DNA from: Tritrichomonas musculus
Lineage: Eukaryota; Parabasalia; Tritrichomonadida; Tritrichomonadidae
Assembly: GCA_039105265.1 (NCBI GenBank)
Contig: JAPFFF010000008.1
Span: 5,022,001 to 5,086,000 of the forward strand
DNA: 64,000 nucleotides
Reading direction: 5' to 3'
Shown here: positions 1 through 10,521 of the stretch, piece by piece
Layout: each line of letters begins with the position of its first letter
How positions within the stretch are numbered: position 1 is the stretch's first letter
Position numbers and translations under genes: made by a program
Notes under the pieces: generated by a model
Database searches by the model: none
What the model was told of the DNA's origin: nothing
Seen by the model: only the letters and a program-made list of their open reading frames with translations

Positions 1-1
1 G

Positions 2-3000
2 CAACAGACGGACTTTACAATTGAATACATTGGCTTTGATGGTCAAAAAGTTACCAAGAAGATAATGAGTGAAAGAAATCGCCGACCAGGACTCACTGAT
101 TTTACAATTCCATCCAATGCAGTTACCATCAATTACCGTACCAATCGTTATCAGTATGCCTGGGGTGTTCATGTTACGTTCAAGGCTGAAGTATTAGCTG
201 ACAAATTTGAATTTGCGCCAGATTTCACCCAATTCCTCTTCAGCTACTTCACCCACCTGATTGGCAAGTATCTAGGATGCGGCCTTATTAGTTTGCCGAT
301 GACTGAACGCGAAGAAGAATGTAAAGTCCTCCTACAAAGCAACATCCTTCAGCACACAACGCCAGATCAGATGTTGTTGATACAGCAAAACCAGTCCAAT
401 CAAGAAAAGGACTCAAACTTGTCACTGAAACCGAAAGCGAGAACAAATGGCAAGAAATCGGACGACATTGTTAAAAGAAAATCAATTTCAAGAGGTTTGA
501 GCTTCAATATTTCTGAATCTTCTTTTCCTTCTGAAATTTTGAAAGGATTTTTGAATGACATAAACAGCGCAGAGTTCAAGAAAGATGGCGCTGCATCTGT
601 CCTCTTTGAGCACATGTACAAAAAAGTTCCTTGCAGGCATCGAACAAGAATTGTCCCTGAAATATCAGCTGTTGAAAAAGCTGCTGCTGCTGTAATGATC
701 AAGCATTTGGGTGTTGCAAGCGAAGCCCTTTCATATGCACAAATATTGTCATCAGAGCCAAACACTCCTGTTCCGCCAAACTTGCATCGAATCTGGCAAG
801 CTCTGTACAAGATCAGGCTTCAACTGTACAACTTAATGCAGCATGCCAAAATAAACTCAACACAAACAAACAACAACAACGATAATAATAATAATAATAA
901 TAATAATAGTGATATGGATTCGTTGTTCTTGGGTAAAACTAACGAATGCCTCTTGAAATGCAACTTTTTGCTGAGTAATGAGCCAATCTTGAGAATCATG
1001 ATTAACGAATCTAAAGAAAATTATGAAAAGAAGCAGACAATGGAAATTGCAATCAACGAACTTGTCAACTTCATCATGTCTTCAGTCAAGTTCACCGAGA
1101 TAAAAGCACTCGTCGAGCTGAGGAAGGAAAGATTCGCAATTAGAATGAGAGCCTTGAATCTAATCCACCAGCTTTCCAAAGAACTTGGAATGGTAACGAA
1201 TGCGACGTTGATTAATTCAATCATTCCGATCATCACTCGTGTTCTTCAAGACAAAAGCGACATAAATTCGCTTCCATTGACGATGATTAATGAATTTAAC
1301 CAATCGATTTCGGCCTTGTTTACTCATTTCATCGACTCGTTCCTCGATGTGAAGAAGCATTTGCTTGTTCGTCTTACGTATGCGAATGCTTTATCGGCTC
1401 CGTTCATCAAGTACTTCAATGATGAGCAAATAGAGAAGACAATCAATGACCTGAAGACACTTCTCTATGAAAACATCACGAATAATGATAACAACAACAA
1501 CAATAACAATAATAATAATAATAGTGATGTTATTCCTAAGAGTAATTTGAAGTCATTTGGTTATGTTATTTGTATGCTCATTGCCAAGATGTCTTTGTCT
1601 GTTTCTTCTAATATTTTGCCACTTTTTAGCTCATTCCTCAAAGACGATTCAATGTTAAACGAGGAAGTTACAAACTTGCTCATTTTGGTAATGACATATT
1701 TGATCCAATCGCATCCTGAATTCCAATTTGATGACATTAAATACTTGCTTAAAATGTTGTCAAATGAAAGTATTCTTCCAAGGGTTGCTTCGTCCATTTT
1801 CTATTTCATTGGCCAATATCTTTGTTCAACCAATATTTCGCCAAGCAAATTGGAATCCTTTAAGTTCAAGTTTCATGCAACCAAGATGAACTTCAATGCA
1901 TTTGTTAAGTTCATTTTAAAGAACATTGGTCAAGCATACTTAAAGAACGACTTAGATTTCATCACTGAAACGAGTTCAATTAAAGAATGTAATCTTTTCA
2001 TTGCCGATGAAATGATCTCTTTCATTCGTCTTTTATTGTCACCGATATCAAAAGTTGCAAATGAAGTTCAATCAACTTTGCATGAAATCCTTTCTGAACA
2101 GCTTGAAAAAAGAACAAATGAAGCTGCTGGTTGTTTGCTTGTTCTTGGCTTTGGTGTTCATTCATTAAAGTATTCATCGAATGCTGTTTTGACATCCAAG
2201 AAAGCGAAAGCAAACAAAGTCATTGTTGAGCAATACATTCCTGAAGTTGGTCAATTTCTCATCAGTCAGAAAGGTGAAACAGTTGCCTATAAAATAGATG
2301 CAACGAAACCTTTCGCACAGCCACACACGGAGATACCGACATCATTTGTTCTTACTGAAAAAGAGTGTCAATCATTGTCAAAAATTCTTCTTGATTTTGA
2401 TGATTCTCTCTTCACATCGCTTGTCACTAGTTACTTGCCAATTGCTGTTCAGATCAAAGAGAATTCATCCAATTTGCTGAAATATCTTTCTTTTGATCAG
2501 CTCTTGAAAATGTCATTGAAAAAGACACACGACAAGTCATTCATGACAATTAACCAGCTTTGTGATGACATTCTTTCAGTTAAAGAAAAATTCAAACTTA
2601 CAAAGAATTTGATTTCTTTGTATGGTGCGAATGTAACAGATGACATTGCTACTGGTTTTTCAGTGTTCTCAATAGATGCAGATTCGTATGAAATAGAAGT
2701 TATCGAGCCTGGAACGAACTTTTATTTCGGTTTCTTATCAGAAAACCAGTCAATAAGTGCAACGCAACAAATAACTGAAATTGACATCACCCACAAGCTT
2801 CTAAAGTCAATTAAGTCGCAAAATCAGAACAATAATAGTCATCGTAATTCACATTTGCCTGATTCTGATTCGGATGACAGTGATACGGATAGCATGAATG
2901 AGAACCAAGCGCAGAACCAGCTTGACAATGATAAGAAAGATTCAAATAATGATGAAGGAAGCATTGAAGAGAAAGAAAAGTTGCTCAATTCTTTCTCAAA

Positions 3001-6000
3001 GAGACAATATCATGTCATTTCACCTTCAAAGAACCTTTTCACAGCCAACAACAAGTACAAGCCATTTCCGTTCATGCTGAATGGAAAGATACAAGACAAT
3101 GAAATACAGAAAGGTGACAGATTTATTTGCTCTTTATTTGAAAACACTGTCTATTTCACTTTTTGTAAGAATAACAGAACGTTCTATTTGAAGTCTTCTA
3201 ATTCAGACTTCATTCCAATCATCAACACTGAAAATGCAGTGCTGAGAGTGACACCACTTGAGAAGCCAACAAGTGTTCCAAAGTACAACAACATTGAGCC
3301 AATTGATTTGTCTGTTGCTCGCTATTCGAGGAAGAAGCAAAAGATTAAGAAACTTGATGAAAAAATCCAAAAACAGCAACAAAAGCAACAAGATGATAAT
3401 GAAGACATGTTGATTAATGATTCATTGATGCAGTCAATGTTTGATTCTGATAATCAAGATCATGTTCCTGCTTGGCGCAGTAGTAATAATAATAATAATA
3501 GACAAAGAATGCCAACTGAAGTGATCATTGAAGAAGAAGAGGATGAAGAACAAGACGAACAAAGAGAATCAGAAGAAATAATGCCTTCTGCATCATTTAA
3601 CATTCCTCTTCAAATGGTGACACCGATTGAGTCAATAGAGACAGATGATTCACTAATTGCAAGCATACAAACATTGATGCCTCGTAGTTCTTCGGCTGAT
3701 TCGAATTCGAATTCGAATTTCGACAATGAAAACCAAGATGAACAGACACTTCCAATGGGCAGCAGCAATAACAACAATAACAATGAAAGAACAAGAAGTC
3801 ATTTCTTAAGAGGAAGAAGAGATCGACCAAGAAGCCAAAAGTCCATTAAAAAGCGCATGAAATGGCGCAATCTTAAGAAAAAACAGAAACGAATTCAATC
3901 ATTCAATTTCAGCGAGCCATATTTCATTGGCTCCACTGTCCAAATTGACAAGATCAAGACAATGATCTACAACAGGAGAGGTGAAATTGACTGGGATGAA
4001 GAGAAGAATCATCTTTTTAATCGTGTCGGAACGATTACTTCGATTCAAGCCGACAAGAATAAAAAGAACACAATTGCTGAAGTTGAATTCATTGATAAAA
4101 CGACTGGAAAGAAAGAGATAATTAAAATCAACATTAATTTGATCAATGTTCTTTCGATTCCATCGATTCATCATTGCAGTTCAATTGAAGACTTTGGCAA
4201 AGAGAAAAGAAAATCATTTTCAATAAGAATGCTTCGTTATGCAACCATTCTTGCCTTAGAGAATTCAATTGACTTTGAAAATGAAAGCGATCATTCGTTA
4301 TTAAAAGAAATCACGACGAATGAAGACTTAACAAATTTATTGATTTTGTTAAGTTTAGAATTAATCACTCCAAATCATAACAAAGATAGTCTTTCTTCAT
4401 TTTCAAACAAATTAAACGCATCATCTAATTTGATTTTATCCATTCAAAGACGAAGATCTAAATTATTCATTCCAGAAACAGCTTCATTACTAGTACAAGC
4501 ATCATCATCATCAAGTTCATTATTGATGTACAATGATTTGGTTGTTCCCGGTCATCAAAAAGATTTATCCAAGCATCTTTGTGGCATGCTGAAATTGATC
4601 TGTGATTATCAACCCAATTTCTTGACAATTTTGGTAAAGAAAGTTGTTTCTAAATGGCCCAGATTGCAATTTGAAGAACTCTTGAAATATGCACCAAATG
4701 AACTTAATTTTGATGTTCCTTATATTACAAAGAATATCAACTTAAACTTCACTTATACTGATACTTCATGTGTTGGCTATTTCTTCTTGCTTTCTCCAGA
4801 ATCCAATTTATCAGGCCAAAACATTCTCCACATCACAGGTGATGAAAAGTACAAGCAAGAAATAACAAGCTGCAAAGCAAGCATCTTATGCAATTGTTTC
4901 ACAACAGATAAAAAGATAACAATTGCTAAAAAGTTGGTTCCAAGCAAGAAAGACAAGATTCACTTTGCTATCATTCCGATTTTTAAGCACATTTGTGGCA
5001 CTTTTTCAAAGGATGATGACGGTAATGACAAAGAAGAATTGTTGACACTTTTGAAGTCGCCTGCTTCTTATCTTCACATCTATCGAATCATCTCCAACTT
5101 GTCTTTGTCAGTCATGAAGAAGAAGAAGAAGAATGATTTGTTCAATATTTTCGTGAATGATTTGATTCCATCAATTGTTAAACAATTGAAAGAAAACGAT
5201 ATCTTCACACTTGCTGTTTATTATGATACTCTTTCAACTCTTCTTCAGCAGCTTGATTTCCAGAACTCTCCACTTCCGATGTCGATCAACAAAGATTTCG
5301 ACGACTTTATAAAAGTCTTCGATATTTTTGATGAGTTAAACAATCGACCAAATATCAATTCAAATCAAAATGAGAATGAAAATGAGAATAACTCGCGAGT
5401 TGTTTACAATGCTAGAGGAATAAGAGGAAGAAGATTACGTGGTCGTGGAATGCCGAGAGGAAGAAGAGTAAGTAATAGAAACAATGGAAATTTGCCAACA
5501 AAAAATAATTTGCCAAAAATTCCTCTTCACATTCAGCAATTCATTGCCATTAAAATCTTGCTTAGAAAAGTGTCATCGCCTATACAGACTCAATCCCAAA
5601 CTAAGCCTTCTTTGATCATCTCTAAGAAGTCTCTGAATCAGGCCCTGGAAGTCACTGACTATGGGAAGAAACTGACAAACTTTGACGAGATTGCGAAGTG
5701 TCAAAATGAGCTTCCACAAATCAGGCCATATTTGGCCAATGCCGAACTATGTTATTCATTGACATGTTCGCCGATCTTTCCGCACTACATCATACTTAAC
5801 GAGTGGATATCCAAAGAGCTTGATGACACTCTGTATACTGGTGATGCATTCAATTTTGAATGCACGGTGTATAATCCAAATGCATCGTCACTAACCGTTG
5901 AAATCGAGGACATTAAAACAAAAAGTTCTGAAGATTCTAATAAAGCCGTCAAAATGACAACTGTTAGTTCTTCGTCCAACATTAATATGACGAAATTGAA

Positions 6001-7987
6001 TGGAAGAAAGAATTGTAGATCACAAATATCAATCGATTTGTCATCCTTGGAAATAAGAGTCCTCGATCCATATACAAAAGACCTCTTGGCAACCGTTCCT
6101 TTGTACGGAAGTGCAACGATTTCGTCGAACTACTTCATCATCGTCTCAAAGAGGCGTGACAAGAGCAGGCCTTCTAGTTCGCAAGAGATGAAAGTTCGTG
6201 TCAAAGTCGCAAATTTGAATAATTATGGAAAAGAAAAGATCATTCTTAATCATCTTCCACAGTTTGCCAACGATGTTCGTCAGTATGAAACGAAATGGTC
6301 ACCTAAGATTGACGAGTCAGTGATGCAGCTTTTCTCTCCATCGGATCGGATTCCAAGTGAGCTTCCCACTGACTATTCAACGATGTTTCCGGTTCTCCGA
6401 AAAGTTGACAAGAAGCTTCTTGACATTCGTCTCTCTTTAATTCAGCGTTTCAACAACAACTTGCATTCAATTTTCGCAATGACGGACATCAAGGACTTGA
6501 ACCTGCCTCTCACTCGCTTCATCATTAATTCGAGCAGCTCGATCCTCTTTAAAGAGAAAGAGAAGAAGATTTGGAACGAAGTGAATCATCGAAATCGGAT
6601 CCAAATAAACCTCATCTTTAATCGTTCAAAGGCCGCACTTTACTTGAACAATCCTAAAAATCCAAACGGCAAGTCCTTGCTGAGCCAGCTCATTGACCAG
6701 ATTCCTGTCAGCCAACTGACGATATTGCGGCAGCCGAGCTGTGTACCTTGGCACGTTGACTTGCAGGGCGAAGGTGCCTCCGATGCTGGCGGACCAGGTC
6801 GCGAAATCTTCTCGCAAATGTGCAACGACATAATGGACATTCGGAGCGGAATCTTCAGTGTGACGCCAAATCGAAGAAGAGGAAGTGGCCCCAACCAAGA
6901 TGTTCTCATTCCGAATGTCAAGAGCATCTACAAGCAAACCAACAACAATAAAAACAGTGCAAATAAGAGCAGCACTACTAGTAACAACAACAACAACAAC
7001 AATAACAACAATTCTAATAATGTTCGCGGTAACCAAATGCATCGTTCTTTGTCCTCCAATTCAAACTTGTCCGCTTCAATGACAACTTTGAGCAATCCAA
7101 TGAATTTGAATTTGAATTTGAATTCGAATTCAGAAATAATTGATGAGGAAAAGTTGTCTCAGTTTGTTTATATTGGCGCTTTGATGGCCTGTGCTTACAT
7201 ATCAAAGCTCCCTCAGCCTTTCTGCTTCTCTGATCTGATCTGGTCTTATCTTGTCGGTCGTGAAGTGTCTGCTGAAGACATCTACGCGATTGATGAAGAG
7301 TTCTACCAATCGATGAATTCAATCAAGATGTGCGGGCCCGAGGTTCCTTTCTCTTCGATTTATTCAACATTGAACTTCACCGTTGAAAACTCGTTCGGTG
7401 AAACGGTTGAATTGATAAACGGTGGCACTTTTATCAATGTTGATTATGACAACCGTCTTGAATATTGTCGTCTTTGTGAAGAATTCAGAATTAACGAATT
7501 TAACCTCCCTCTTCAGAAGATTCGCGAAGGACTGATGATGCTTCTTAATGAGCCTCTGGTGAAGCTTCTCTGCCCTTGGGAGCTTCGCCTTCTGTTGTGT
7601 GGTAAAATGGAAATTCCGATCGACGAACTTCGGAAGGTTTGTAAGATTAATTGCGAAAAACAATACGAAGATATGCTATTTAACGTGCTGGAGAGGTTCT
7701 CTTCAAACGAAAGAATGCTTTTTATTAAGTTCGCGACTGGACGAATGTCATTGCCCCCACCCGGACTGTCGTGGACTTCGCCTTTGAATGTAAGATTCGA
7801 TAATAGGGGCCCTGGAAACCCTGACCATAAACTTCCTTACGCTGCAACTTGTTCAAGCTCAATTACAATTCCATTATATTCAAATGAAGAAGTAATGGAA
7901 AAAATGCTAAAAATTGCAATTAATTATGGTGGAGATATTGATCAAGATAATGAACCTGATTTGTCGGAAATAGTTTCTCTTTCTTAG
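2..7987 (+). CDS. HECT-type E3 ubiquitin ligase, very large, 5' end outside window
   Basis: E3 ubiquitin ligase that would take ubiquitin from an E2 onto its own cysteine and pass it to substrates. The reading frame is open to the left edge, and the codons before the first ATG (65) read as normal protein, so the true start lies upstream and 65 is probably internal. Numbering from that ATG (2640 residues): a SPRY-like region at about 855-1060 is split by an acidic Asn/Ser insert; an Arg/Gly-rich basic patch lies near 1785-1805; the HECT domain covers about 2180-2636 with the GEGASDAGGPGRE motif. The catalytic Cys is residue 2596 in YAATCSS, 44 residues from the end, as is typical. An Asn/Ser-rich insert at about 2295-2355 interrupts the HECT N-lobe. 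Poly-Asn runs from AAC/AAT repeats recur through the protein. The HECT call is firm; the substrate is unknown. Confidence 0.93.
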   Translation, partial: QQTDFTIEYIGFDGQKVTKKIMSERNRRPGLTDFTIPSNAVTINYRTNRYQYAWGVHVTFKAEVLADKFEFAPDFTQFLFSYFTHLIGKYLGCGLISLPMTEREEECKVLLQSNILQHTTPDQMLLIQQNQSNQEKDSNLSLKPKARTNGKKSDDIVKRKSISRGLSFNISESSFPSEILKGFLNDINSAEFKKDGAASVLFEHMYKKVPCRHRTRIVPEISAVEKAAAAVMIKHLGVASEALSYAQILSSEPNTPVPPNLHRIWQALYKIRLQLYNLMQHAKINSTQTNNNNDNNNNNNNNSDMDSLFLGKTNECLLKCNFLLSNEPILRIMINESKENYEKKQTMEIAINELVNFIMSSVKFTEIKALVELRKERFAIRMRALNLIHQLSKELGMVTNATLINSIIPIITRVLQDKSDINSLPLTMINEFNQSISALFTHFIDSFLDVKKHLLVRLTYANALSAPFIKYFNDEQIEKTINDLKTLLYENITNNDNNNNNNNNNNNSDVIPKSNLKSFGYVICMLIAKMSLSVSSNILPLFSSFLKDDSMLNEEVTNLLILVMTYLIQSHPEFQFDDIKYLLKMLSNESILPRVASSIFYFIGQYLCSTNISPSKLESFKFKFHATKMNFNAFVKFILKNIGQAYLKNDLDFITETSSIKECNLFIADEMISFIRLLLSPISKVANEVQSTLHEILSEQLEKRTNEAAGCLLVLGFGVHSLKYSSNAVLTSKKAKANKVIVEQYIPEVGQFLISQKGETVAYKIDATKPFAQPHTEIPTSFVLTEKECQSLSKILLDFDDSLFTSLVTSYLPIAVQIKENSSNLLKYLSFDQLLKMSLKKTHDKSFMTINQLCDDILSVKEKFKLTKNLISLYGANVTDDIATGFSVFSIDADSYEIEVIEPGTNFYFGFLSENQSISATQQITEIDITHKLLKSIKSQNQNNNSHRNSHLPDSDSDDSDTDSMNENQAQNQLDNDKKDSNNDEGSIEEKEKLLNSFSKRQYHVISPSKNLFTANNKYKPFPFMLNGKIQDNEIQKGDRFICSLFENTVYFTFCKNNRTFYLKSSNSDFIPIINTENAVLRVTPLEKPTSVPKYNNIEPIDLSVARYSRKKQKIKKLDEKIQKQQQKQQDDNEDMLINDSLMQSMFDSDNQDHVPAWRSSNNNNNRQRMPTEVIIEEEEDEEQDEQRESEEIMPSASFNIPLQMVTPIESIETDDSLIASIQTLMPRSSSADSNSNSNFDNENQDEQTLPMGSSNNNNNNERTRSHFLRGRRDRPRSQKSIKKRMKWRNLKKKQKRIQSFNFSEPYFIGSTVQIDKIKTMIYNRRGEIDWDEEKNHLFNRVGTITSIQADKNKKNTIAEVEFIDKTTGKKEIIKININLINVLSIPSIHHCSSIEDFGKEKRKSFSIRMLRYATILALENSIDFENESDHSLLKEITTNEDLTNLLILLSLELITPNHNKDSLSSFSNKLNASSNLILSIQRRRSKLFIPETASLLVQASSSSSSLLMYNDLVVPGHQKDLSKHLCGMLKLICDYQPNFLTILVKKVVSKWPRLQFEELLKYAPNELNFDVPYITKNINLNFTYTDTSCVGYFFLLSPESNLSGQNILHITGDEKYKQEITSCKASILCNCFTTDKKITIAKKLVPSKKDKIHFAIIPIFKHICGTFSKDDDGNDKEELLTLLKSPASYLHIYRIISNLSLSVMKKKKKNDLFNIFVNDLIPSIVKQLKENDIFTLAVYYDTLSTLLQQLDFQNSPLPMSINKDFDDFIKVFDIFDELNNRPNINSNQNENENENNSRVVYNARGIRGRRLRGRGMPRGRRVSNRNNGNLPTKNNLPKIPLHIQQFIAIKILLRKVSSPIQTQSQTKPSLIISKKSLNQALEVTDYGKKLTNFDEIAKCQNELPQIRPYLANAELCYSLTCSPIFPHYIILNEWISKELDDTLYTGDAFNFECTVYNPNASSLTVEIEDIKTKSSEDSNKAVKMTTVSSSSNINMTKLNGRKNCRSQISIDLSSLEIRVLDPYTKDLLATVPLYGSATISSNYFIIVSKRRDKSRPSSSQEMKVRVKVANLNNYGKEKIILNHLPQFANDVRQYETKWSPKIDESVMQLFSPSDRIPSELPTDYSTMFPVLRKVDKKLLDIRLSLIQRFNNNLHSIFAMTDIKDLNLPLTRFIINSSSSILFKEKEKKIWNEVNHRNRIQINLIFNRSKAALYLNNPKNPNGKSLLSQLIDQIPVSQLTILRQPSCVPWHVDLQGEGASDAGGPGREIFSQMCNDIMDIRSGIFSVTPNRRRGSGPNQDVLIPNVKSIYKQTNNNKNSANKSSTTSNNNNNNNNNNSNNVRGNQMHRSLSSNSNLSASMTTLSNPMNLNLNLNSNSEIIDEEKLSQFVYIGALMACAYISKLPQPFCFSDLIWSYLVGREVSAEDIYAIDEEFYQSMNSIKMCGPEVPFSSIYSTLNFTVENSFGETVELINGGTFINVDYDNRLEYCRLCEEFRINEFNLPLQKIREGLMMLLNEPLVKLLCPWELRLLLCGKMEIPIDELRKVCKINCEKQYEDMLFNVLERFSSNERMLFIKFATGRMSLPPPGLSWTSPLNVRFDNRGPGNPDHKLPYAATCSSSITIPLYSNEEVMEKMLKIAINYGGDIDQDNEPDLSEIVSLS

Positions 7988-8149
7988 AAAAAAAAAAAAA
8001 ATTATTTTTTATATTTATAAATATACCCTTTTATTATTATTATTATTATTATTATGGATTAAAAAAAAAAAAGAATTTTGTTTATTTGTAAGATATATAA
8101 TATGATATATATATATATTTATTATCAAGATATTTATGATTTTAAGGGT
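7988..8149. repeat. 3' flank of HECT gene: poly-A and (ATT)n simple repeats
   Basis: AT-only low-complexity DNA directly after the TAG stop: an A run, then about eight ATT repeats at 8031-8055, another A run and a TA-rich run near 8100-8125. No coding or RNA feature seen. Confidence 0.8.
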
Positions 8150-8690
8150 GTAGTCTTAACGGTCATTTTGATAAATCTATCGTTCCGTAAAAATAGCAAC
8201 GAAAATTCTATCGTTCCGTAAAAATAGCAACAGAACCAAATTTTTTTAAAAAAAACAAGTTAAAAATAACAAAAATGCATAAAAACATAAAAATAAAAAG
8301 ATTTAAATGGTTTATCATATGCAAATAGTATAAATGATGGTAAAATTGAAATAGCATAAGGATTTTTTTTGGTAATTTTTTCCCCATATCTTCGAAGAAT
8401 TTGCACGCAAACGACGTATAATTATGATTTTAAACAGATATTTATGGCTATTTAGGGATTACAGATGAAATAATTTCATCATCATATCAATCTGGTCTTA
8501 TTGTTGCTATTTATAAGCAAATATGTCCTTTAATGATGCTTGTGGTTGCTTATAAGTGGTAAGAAAAGGCCGCTTTTCGATTTCTTGGTTAATCCTTGTA
8601 AAGGAAACTATGGCTATTTATAAATAAACGGTCTCCTTCGTTGCGATTTTTACGGAAAAAGACATTTATCGTCATTTTTAAATCCTTATT
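8150..8690. mobile_element. Possible decayed element with inverted ends
   Basis: Two direct copies of TTCCGTAAAAATAGCAAC lie at about 8183-8200 and 8214-8231. An inverted copy (GTTGCGATTTTTACGGAA, one mismatch against the reverse complement) is at about 8640-8657. The inverted similarity extends outward weakly through GATAAAT. Inside are repeated short words such as GGCTATTTA and TTGCTTATAAG, and no open frame. This is the layout expected of a short non-autonomous DNA element, but no target-site duplication was identified, so the identity and limits are inference. Confidence 0.35.
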
Positions 8691-9060
8691 TATCTCAAAT
8701 TTTAAAGCATATTTCCATTAAAAAAATACATAAATACAAATAAATATTTTTAAATATTTATATATATTATTATTTAATCTATTAATGAAAATAAAAAGAA
8801 TTTAATATATTGAAATCATTTTGAATATGAAATTTCTAAAAAAAAAACTTCTTTGAATCGATGCATATTTTTATATTATTTAATTTTTTAAGAATTTGAG
8901 ACTTTAATTAAAATTTGTTGTTGGAATCTATTTGATAGAAATAGATTAAGATATGAAACGTTTTTGTGTTCTCAGTTAACAGCTTTTATTAATCTTAAGA
9001 AATTTCTTCTATATTCGGTATTTAGTTATTATCATCACTTTTAATTATTGGGAGTTGGTA

Positions 9061-9166
9061 CTTCAAATAACTTTTTTTTTTTTTTTTTTTTGACCTTCAA
9101 CTAACTTCAAAAATAAACAGTGCCCAAAATCTCGATCTTCAACTAACTTTGAAATAAACAGTTACG
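9061..9166. repeat. Short direct repeats around a poly-T run
   Basis: CTTCAACTAACTT followed by AAATAAACAGT occurs at about 9095-9121 and 9138-9162, with a weaker partial copy at 9061 before a poly-T run (about 9072-9091). An inverted relative (GTGACTGTTTATAA) lies at 9252. No gene was seen between 8690 and 9650 apart from these repeats and the GC-rich islet at 9271-9307. Confidence 0.55.
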
Positions 9167-9650
9167 GACATTATATTACCCAATATCGTTAAGTGACCAT
9201 TAGAAAAATTTTTTTAATGAAAAAGTTAGATAATGGTTATACAAATTTTTAGTGACTGTTTATAATACCCAACACAGCGCAGTAGAGGGCGATGCGGCAG
9301 TCGCACATATTGCAATGATAATCCATTTCAGTAAGTTATCATGCTTAACTGATTAAAGTAATTGCAACATTTTATCAATAACAAAATAGATTTTATTTTA
9401 TTTTTTGCTAGTATCAGAAAGAAATGTTTATTAAAGTGATTATATAGCAATCATAATAACTTTTATAAGTCAATACAAAAAATTTCTTCAATATGATTAT
9501 TAAACAATAAAGGACTATAAAATGAAAGAAGAGAGAGAAAAAATAAAAAAATAAAAAAAAAAAAAAGAATGCTAAAAGAATTACAAAATTCGTAAAAAAA
9601 TGTTTAATAAAAAAAATTAAAAAAAAAAAAAAAATAAATTATTAAAAAAA

Positions 9651-10331
9651 TTAATTATTCGAAAGAATGTTTTCTAATATCCATTCCTTCTTATCTGTAA
9701 GAACATTAAGAATTTGTTCTCTATATGGGGCATAATTTTGGAAATAAAGATCAATACGGCGAAATTCTTCACGTTCCATCTTCTTGAAGCCTTCAATATA
9801 TTTCATAAGTACTTTTTCATGAATATCTTTCACATATTTCTTTGGGAATTTCTTTTTCTTGTCATCAATTTTCGAGTAGAAACTATTCTTAAAACTTTGT
9901 TGATTTTCCAAAAGATCAACCTTCCTTTTAGGATTCCTGTGATGAATCCCGAAAGAATTGTTCTTTTGGTTTGAGTTTGCAAACCATGGATTGCATGGTT
10001 GAAAGTTCAAAGCGCATTCAGCTTGATTACAGAACTGAGATTGAGAGATGCAAGGATTAAGTTCTGGTGAAACCAATTGTAATAAGGGCAGCCCTTCTTG
10101 AATGGTCATCTGTAAGGGGTTTTCAGGCTGTTGAGGTTCAGGTTGAACAAAAGTAGTTGGACCTACATCAGTTGATAGATCAAGATATGAGCCATCATCA
10201 AATTCAAAAAATCCTTGGTTTTGCCAAAAATCATGGTTACTAAAATCATTAGTATCATTTTCATAGAACTGAGGTTCGGTTCCATTGCAGTGATCCTCTT
10301 TTGGATCATAAATTTCGTCCAATGATAACAT
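9651..10331 (-). CDS. Paralogous small protein A, unknown function
   Basis: Unrecognised 226-residue protein. The N-terminal two thirds is acidic and Gln/Asn/Pro-rich. The C-terminal roughly 90 residues are basic and charged, and match the next gene (10522-11169) closely: shared words PKRKV, KKYVKDIH, EE(F/Y)RRIDLYF and DQIL/EQIL. The pair is therefore a tandem duplication with a conserved C-terminal module and diverged N-terminus, a layout common in small transcription regulators, but no named fold is recognised. The ATG at 10331 is chosen; the codon before it is TTG. Two TCATTT initiator-like elements on the minus strand put the leader at about 19-24 nt. Confidence 0.75.
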   Translation of the reverse strand: MLSLDEIYDPKEDHCNGTEPQFYENDTNDFSNHDFWQNQGFFEFDDGSYLDLSTDVGPTTFVQPEPQQPENPLQMTIQEGLPLLQLVSPELNPCISQSQFCNQAECALNFQPCNPWFANSNQKNNSFGIHHRNPKRKVDLLENQQSFKNSFYSKIDDKKKKFPKKYVKDIHEKVLMKYIEGFKKMEREEFRRIDLYFQNYAPYREQILNVLTDKKEWILENILSNN

Positions 10332-10384
10332 CAATGCAACTTAAAAAAATGAAATGAAGATAAAACTAAAATTTTGGTTATATG

Positions 10385-10471
10385 ATAACCGTTCAAATTT
10401 TAACAAAAATTAAAATAAACCGTAACGGTAGAATATGAAAATTTTACTTCAAATTTTAAAATTTACGGTTA
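10385..10471. promoter_or_regulatory. Cluster of Myb-like half sites between the paralogous pair
   Basis: Between the two paralogues lie ATAACCGTT (10385-10393), the inverted pair ACCGTAACGGT (10419-10429) and ACGGTTAT (10464-10471). AACGG/CCGTT is the classical animal and plant Myb core. Four half sites in 90 bp of AT-rich DNA just upstream of the gene at 10331 suggest a Myb-controlled promoter; binding is inference. Confidence 0.35.
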
Positions 10472-10521
10472 TAAAAAAAAGAAAAAGGAAACAATAGGTA
10501 TATATTTTTATTATTATTATT

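Noticed and set aside
6626..7322. Several antisense frames opposite the HECT domain
   Set aside because: The plus strand encodes intact HECT motifs; the antisense frames overlap one another and lack features.
9271..9307. GC-rich islet as a tRNA or other known RNA gene
   Set aside because: No cloverleaf arms, no TTCGA box and too short.
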